Shown here: one piece after another, positions 50,601-56,890 of the stretch
Numbering within the stretch: position 1 is the first letter of the stretch
Layout of the letters: each line of letters starts with the position of its first letter
Assembly: GCF_018991925.1 (NCBI RefSeq)
Contig: NW_024735503.1
Location: forward strand, 3,513,253-3,577,252
Length of the DNA stretch: 64,000 bases
Reading direction: 5' to 3'
DNA from: Homarus americanus
Taxonomy: Eukaryota > Arthropoda > Malacostraca > Decapoda > Nephropidae
Notes under the pieces: generated by a model
Told to the model about the DNA's origin: nothing
Databases searched by the model: none
The model's input: the letters and a program-made list of their open reading frames with translations, nothing else
Program-made: the position numbers and the translations under genes

Positions 50601-53600
50601 AGGCGTAAAATGGCTGCCTCCTCCTCCTCCTCCTCCTCCTCTCATCTTCACCTTCGTCATCATCCTCCTCCTCCTCTCTTCCTCCTTCTCATCTTCACCT
50701 CTCTCGTCATCATATCCTCCTCCTGTCCCTCCTCCTTCACCTCTGCTCCTGGGGTGTGATATCCTTTACTCCTGCTCCAGTACTCCTGCTCCAGTACTAC
50801 CCATAACGACCCTCCTGCTCAGTACTACCCACACAGCGACCCACTGTTGCTCCAGCACCCACACACGACACTCCTGCTGCAGTCCACTCCTGCTCCCAGT
50901 ACTACCCACAACGACCAACTCCTGTTCCAGTACTATCCACTCCTGCTCCAGTACTACCCACAACGACCACCCTGCTCCAGTACCACCCACAACGATCCAC
51001 ACTGCTCCAGTACCCACAACGACCCACAACGACCCACTCCTGCTGCAGTACTATCCTCCTGCTCCAGTACAACCCACAACGACCCACTCCTGCTCCAGTA
51101 CTACCCAACCCACAACGACCCCTCCTGCTCCAGTACTACCTATACAACCCACCCCTGCTCCAGTACTACCCCTCCTGCTCCAGTACTACCCACCTGCTCC
51201 ATACTACCCACAACGATCCACCTGCTCCAGTACTACCCATAACGACCCACCCCTGCTCCAGTACTACCCATTACTTCCCACAACGACCCACTCCTGCTCG
51301 TACTACCCATAACGACCCACCCTGCTCCAATACTATCCACCTCAGTACTACCCATAACGATCCACTCCTGCTCCAGTACCCACAACACCCACCCCTGCTC
51401 CAGTACTGCCTCCTGCTCCCCCCACAGCGACCCCCTGTACCCAGTACTACCCACAACTGAGTACCCACAACGACAGTACTACCCAACCAACAACGACCCT
51501 CCTGCTCCAGTACTACCCAAACGACCCACCCCTGCTCCAGTACTACCCACTCCAGCTGCAGTACAACCCACAGCGACCCACTCCTGCACCAGTACTACCC
51601 ACAACGACCCACTCCTGCTCCAGTACTACCCACAACGATCCACCCCTGCTCTATCCACTCCTGCTCCAGTACTACCGACAACGATCCACCCTGCTCCAGT
51701 ACTACCCACAACGACCCACTCCTGCTCCAGAACTACCCACAACGACCCTCCTGCTCCAGTACCCACAACGACCCCTCCTGCTTCAGTACTACCCACAGAC
51801 TCACTCCCAGTACTACCCACAACGATCCACCCCTACTCCAGGACTATCCCTCCTGCTCCAGTACTCCAGTACTACCCACAACGACTCACTCCTGCTCAGT
51901 ACTACCCACAACGATCCCACCCCTACTCCAGGACTATCCACTCCTGCTCCAGTACTACCCACAACATCCACACCATCCTGTTCCAGTACCCACAACGATC
52001 CACCCCTGCTCACCAGACCACCCCTGCTCCAGTACCACCCAACGATCCACCACTGCTCCAGTACTACCCACAACGACCCTCCTGCTCCCCCACAGACCCC
52101 TGCTCCAGTACTACCAACGACCACTCCTGCTTCAGTACTACCCACAACGACTCACTCCTGCTCCAGTACTACCCAACATCCACCCTGCTCCAGGACTATC
52201 CCTCCTGCTCCAGTACTACCCCACAACTGCTCCAGTACTACCCACAACGACTCCTCCTGCTCAGTACTACCCACAACGATCCACCCCTACTCCAGGACTA
52301 TCCACTCCTGCTCCAGTACTACCCACAACGATCCACCCCTGCTCCAGTACTATCCACTCCTGTTCCAGTACTTCCACCCTGCTCCAGTACTACCCCCACA
52401 ACGAACCACCCCTGCTCCAGTACCTCAACGATCCACCACTGCTCCAGTACTACCCACAACGACCCCTGCCCAGTACTACCAACAACGACCCACTCCTGCT
52501 CCAGTACTACCCACAGCGACCCACTCCTGCTCCAGTACTACAACGACCCACTCCTGCTCAGTACTACCCACAACGATCCACCCCTGCTCCACTATCCACT
52601 CCTGCCAGTACTACCCAGCCCAAGTACTCCCATTCCTGCTCCAGTACTCAACGATCCACCCTGCTCCAGTACTACCCACAACGATCCACCTGCTCCAGTA
52701 CTACCCACAACGACCCACTCCTGCTCCAGTACTACCCACTGCTCAATACTACCCAGATCCACTCCTGCTCCAGTACTACCCATAACTCCTCCTGCTCCAA
52801 TACTACCCACAACGATCCATCCTGCTCCAGTACTATCCACTCCTGCTCAGTACTACCCACAACGACCCACTCCTGCAGTACTACCCATAACGACCCACCT
52901 GCTCAGTACTACCCATAACGACCCACTCCTGCTCCAGTACTACCCATAACGACCCTCTTGCTCCAGTACTACCCATAACGACCCTCCTGCTCAGTACTAC
53001 CCATAACGACCCACTACTCAGTACTACCCATAACGACCACTCTTGCTCCAGTACTACCCATAACCCCTCTTGCTCCAGTACCTGAACGACCCACCCTGTC
53101 CAGTACTACCCATAACGACCCACCCCTGCTCCAGTACTACCCACCCTGCTCCAGTACAACCTACAGCGACCCACTCCTGCTCCAGTACAACCCACAGCGA
53201 CCCACCTGCTCCAGTACTACCCACAACGATCCACCCCTGCTCCAGGACTATCCACTCCTGCCAGTACTACCCACAACAATCCACCCCTGCCCCAGTACTA
53301 TCCATTCCTGCTCCAGTACTACCCACAACGATCCACCTGCTCAGTACTGCCCACAATCCACCCCTGCTCAGTACTACCCACAACGACCCCCTGCTCCAGT
53401 ACTACCCACAGCGACCCACTCCTGCTCCAATACTACCCATAACGATCCCTCCTGCTCCAGTACTACCCATAACGATCCACTCCTGCTCCAGTACTAATCC
53501 ATCCCTGCTCCAGTACTATCCACTCCTGCTCAGTACTACCCACAACGACCCACTCCTGCTGGTACTACCCATAACGACCCCTCCTGCTCCAGTACTACCA

Positions 53601-55418
53601 TAACGACCCTCCTGCTCCAGTACTACCCATAACGACCCTTTGCTCCAGTACTACCCACAACGATCCACCCCTGCTCCAGTACTACCCACTCCTGCTCCAG
53701 TACAACCCACAGCGACCCACTCCTGCTCAGTACTACCCCAACGATCCACCCTGCTCCAGTACTACCCACAACGACCCACTCCTGCTCCAGTACTACCCAA
53801 CCCACAACGACCCTCCTGCCCAGTACTACCCATAACGACCCACCTGCTCCAGTACTACCCACTCCAGCTCCAGTACAACCCACAGCGACCCCCTGCTCCC
53901 CTCCCACTACTCACCCCTGCTCCAGTACTACCCACAACGACCCTCCTGCTCCAGTACTACCCACAACGACCCATTCCTGCTCAGTACTACCCACAACGAC
54001 CCTCCTGCTCCAGTACTACCCACAACGCGACCCACTCCTGCTCCAGTACTACCCACAACGACACACCTCCTGCTCCAGTACTACCCACAACGATCCACCT
54101 GCTCCAGGACTATCCTCTGCCAGTACTACTACATCCACCTCAGTACTATCCACCCTGCTCCAGTACTACCCACAACGATCCACCCCGCTCCAGTACTACA
54201 GGCCCTCCTGCTCAGTACTACCCACAACGATCCACCTCCCTGCTCCAGTAGCCACTCCTGTCCAGTAGTATCCTCCTGCTCCAGTACTATCCATAACGAC
54301 CCACTCCTGCTCCAGTACTACCCAAAACGACCCACCCCTGCTCCAGTACTACCCCACAACGATCCCCCTGCTCCAGTAGTATCCACTCCTGCTCCAGTAC
54401 TACCCACAACGACCCACTCCTGCTCCAGTAGTATCCTCCTGCTCAGTACTACCCAAAACGACCCACTCTTGCTCCAGGACTACCCACAACGACCAACTCC
54501 TGTTCCAGTACTACCCATAACGACCCTCCTGCTCCAGTACGACCCTCCTGCTCCAGTACTACCCACAGCGACCCACTGTTGCTCAGTACTACCCACAACG
54601 ACCCACTCCTGCTCCAGTACTACCCACAGCGACCCACTGTTGCTCCAGTACTACCCATAACGACCCACTCCTGCTCCAGTACTACCCACAACATCCACCC
54701 TGCTCAGTACTACCCATAACCCACTCCTGTTCCAGTACTACCCATAACGACCCACTCCTGCTCCAGTACTATCCACTCCTGCTGCAGTACTACCCATAAC
54801 GACCCACTCCTGTTCCAGTATTACCTATAACGACCCACCCTCCTCCAGTACTACCCCCATGACCAGTCCTGCTGCAGTACTACCCATAACGACCCCTCCT
54901 GCTCCAGTACCCCCATAACGACCAACTCCTGTTCCAGTACTACCCATAACGGCCCACCTGCTCCAGTACTACCCATAACGACCCTCTTGCTCCAGTACTA
55001 CCCATAACGACCCACTTGCTCAGTACTACCCACAAACGATCCACCCCCTGCTCCAGTAGTATCCTCCTGCTCCAGTACTACCCACAACGACCCACTCCGG
55101 CTCCAGTAGTATCCACCTGCTCCAGTACTACCCATAACGACCCACTCCTGCTCAGTGCTACCCAAAACGACCCACTCCTGCTCCAGTACTACCCATAACG
55201 ACCCACTCTTGCCCCAGTACTACCCAACGACCCTCCTGCTCCAGTACTATCCACAACGACCCACTCCTGCTCCAGTACTACCCACAACGACCCACTCCTG
55301 CTCCAGTACTACCCACAACGACCCACTCCTGCTGCAGTACTACCCATAACGACCCACTGCTGTCCACACACAGTACTGATACACTGACCCAACCAGCCCA
55401 GCATTGTGGTAATTGGAT

Positions 55419-55457
<39 letters not shown>

Positions 55458-56851
55458 GACAACCTTTAAGCTAACGGCCTGTGTTATTTACAGACTTGGG
55501 AAACAAATTGTTTTAGCGGGACTATTAGTAAACAGCAAATGCATTATAGATTCCAGCGATCGGAAGTGACAAGGAACATTACACAAGGTAGCACCGTTTA
55601 CGAGACCAGCGGCCGACTGAGCGGGTGGCAGTAAATATTTATGGACCAAAATGAGCTACAATGATAACAGAAAACGTGGTCAGCCGCCGGAGTAACTGAG
55701 GAAATATTCCGGTCAGTGGCCACCTGGCGGACCTCGAATTTTTGGCGATAAGTGTGTGTATGTCGGTACAGAATATATTTTTTCCCCACAAGTTTTTCAG
55801 GCTATGAAAATGCGCTTTCGAACTTTGGCTATAACTTGTGAAAAAAGAAAGGGCATTGGCAAACATTCCGACCAGCTGTTGTGCAATAAATTGTACAAAC
55901 AGCAGAGATAACGGCATCCGATATCCCCCCCACCCGCCAAACTAAACAGAAGACAAACACTGAGGAGGAGAGGCTGGAGGCAGTGGTGAACCCAGGAGAC
56001 GCGGGAAAGATGTTAAGGAAGTACAAACACCACATCATACTCTGTGTAGTAAGTAAATAACTATAAGTAGTGAAAAAATTAAAAATTTTCTCGTTTTAGA
56101 TGAAAAAAATAAAGAGGCAGACAAATGAATAGTTGAGTAATACACCAACGTCTACACGCTGGCTGGGTCACTCCACATACTGGCGCCAAACTGATCCCCG
56201 AACAAAGACTCGGATTTTCACACAAAGTTTACCAGGGCTTATGTTTTTCATAAGGCTTGGGGAGTCCCACCAAACAGTAATGACCTAAAACCTGTTTTTG
56301 CAGATGAGATCACGAAAGAAAAAGGCTAAGAAATCAGAAAAAAATACGTAACCTAACCTAACCAGGCCATTAGACTCGACATTCATTAGTACTAGGAAAC
56401 AACACTCCATCAGGCCATTAGCACTATTGCCCAGTGAACCCGTACATATTGTCAAGCATTACGTGTCATGACTGTCATGCATTACGTGTCATGACTGTCA
56501 ATGACATGCATTACGTGTCATGACTGTCATGAATTACGTGTCATGACTGTTATCCTAAGAAGTGAGACACTACGACAGTTAATTACACTCGAACAGATTG
56601 ACAGACACACACACTCGTCCTCCCTCCTCTTGCTCACGGAGCACAAGGTACTAACCCGGATGTAAAGTATGATAAACACCTCCCCCCCTCTCTCTCTCAT
56701 GGAGGAGGGCAGCTCTACATCACACCAACAATCTCACTCAAAATTGAAGCGTTAAAGAGTCCCAGGGTTCGAACCTCACCAACATCACAAAAAAAGAAAG
56801 AGGATGTCGGGAAAATTGGTTCTGCAGTCGCGAAAATATTCTATGTGTCCG

Positions 56852-56890
<39 letters not shown>

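Noticed and set aside
50765..55360. CRISPR-like array
   Set aside because: Repeats are head to tail without unique spacers of constant length, and the context is eukaryotic. It is a minisatellite.
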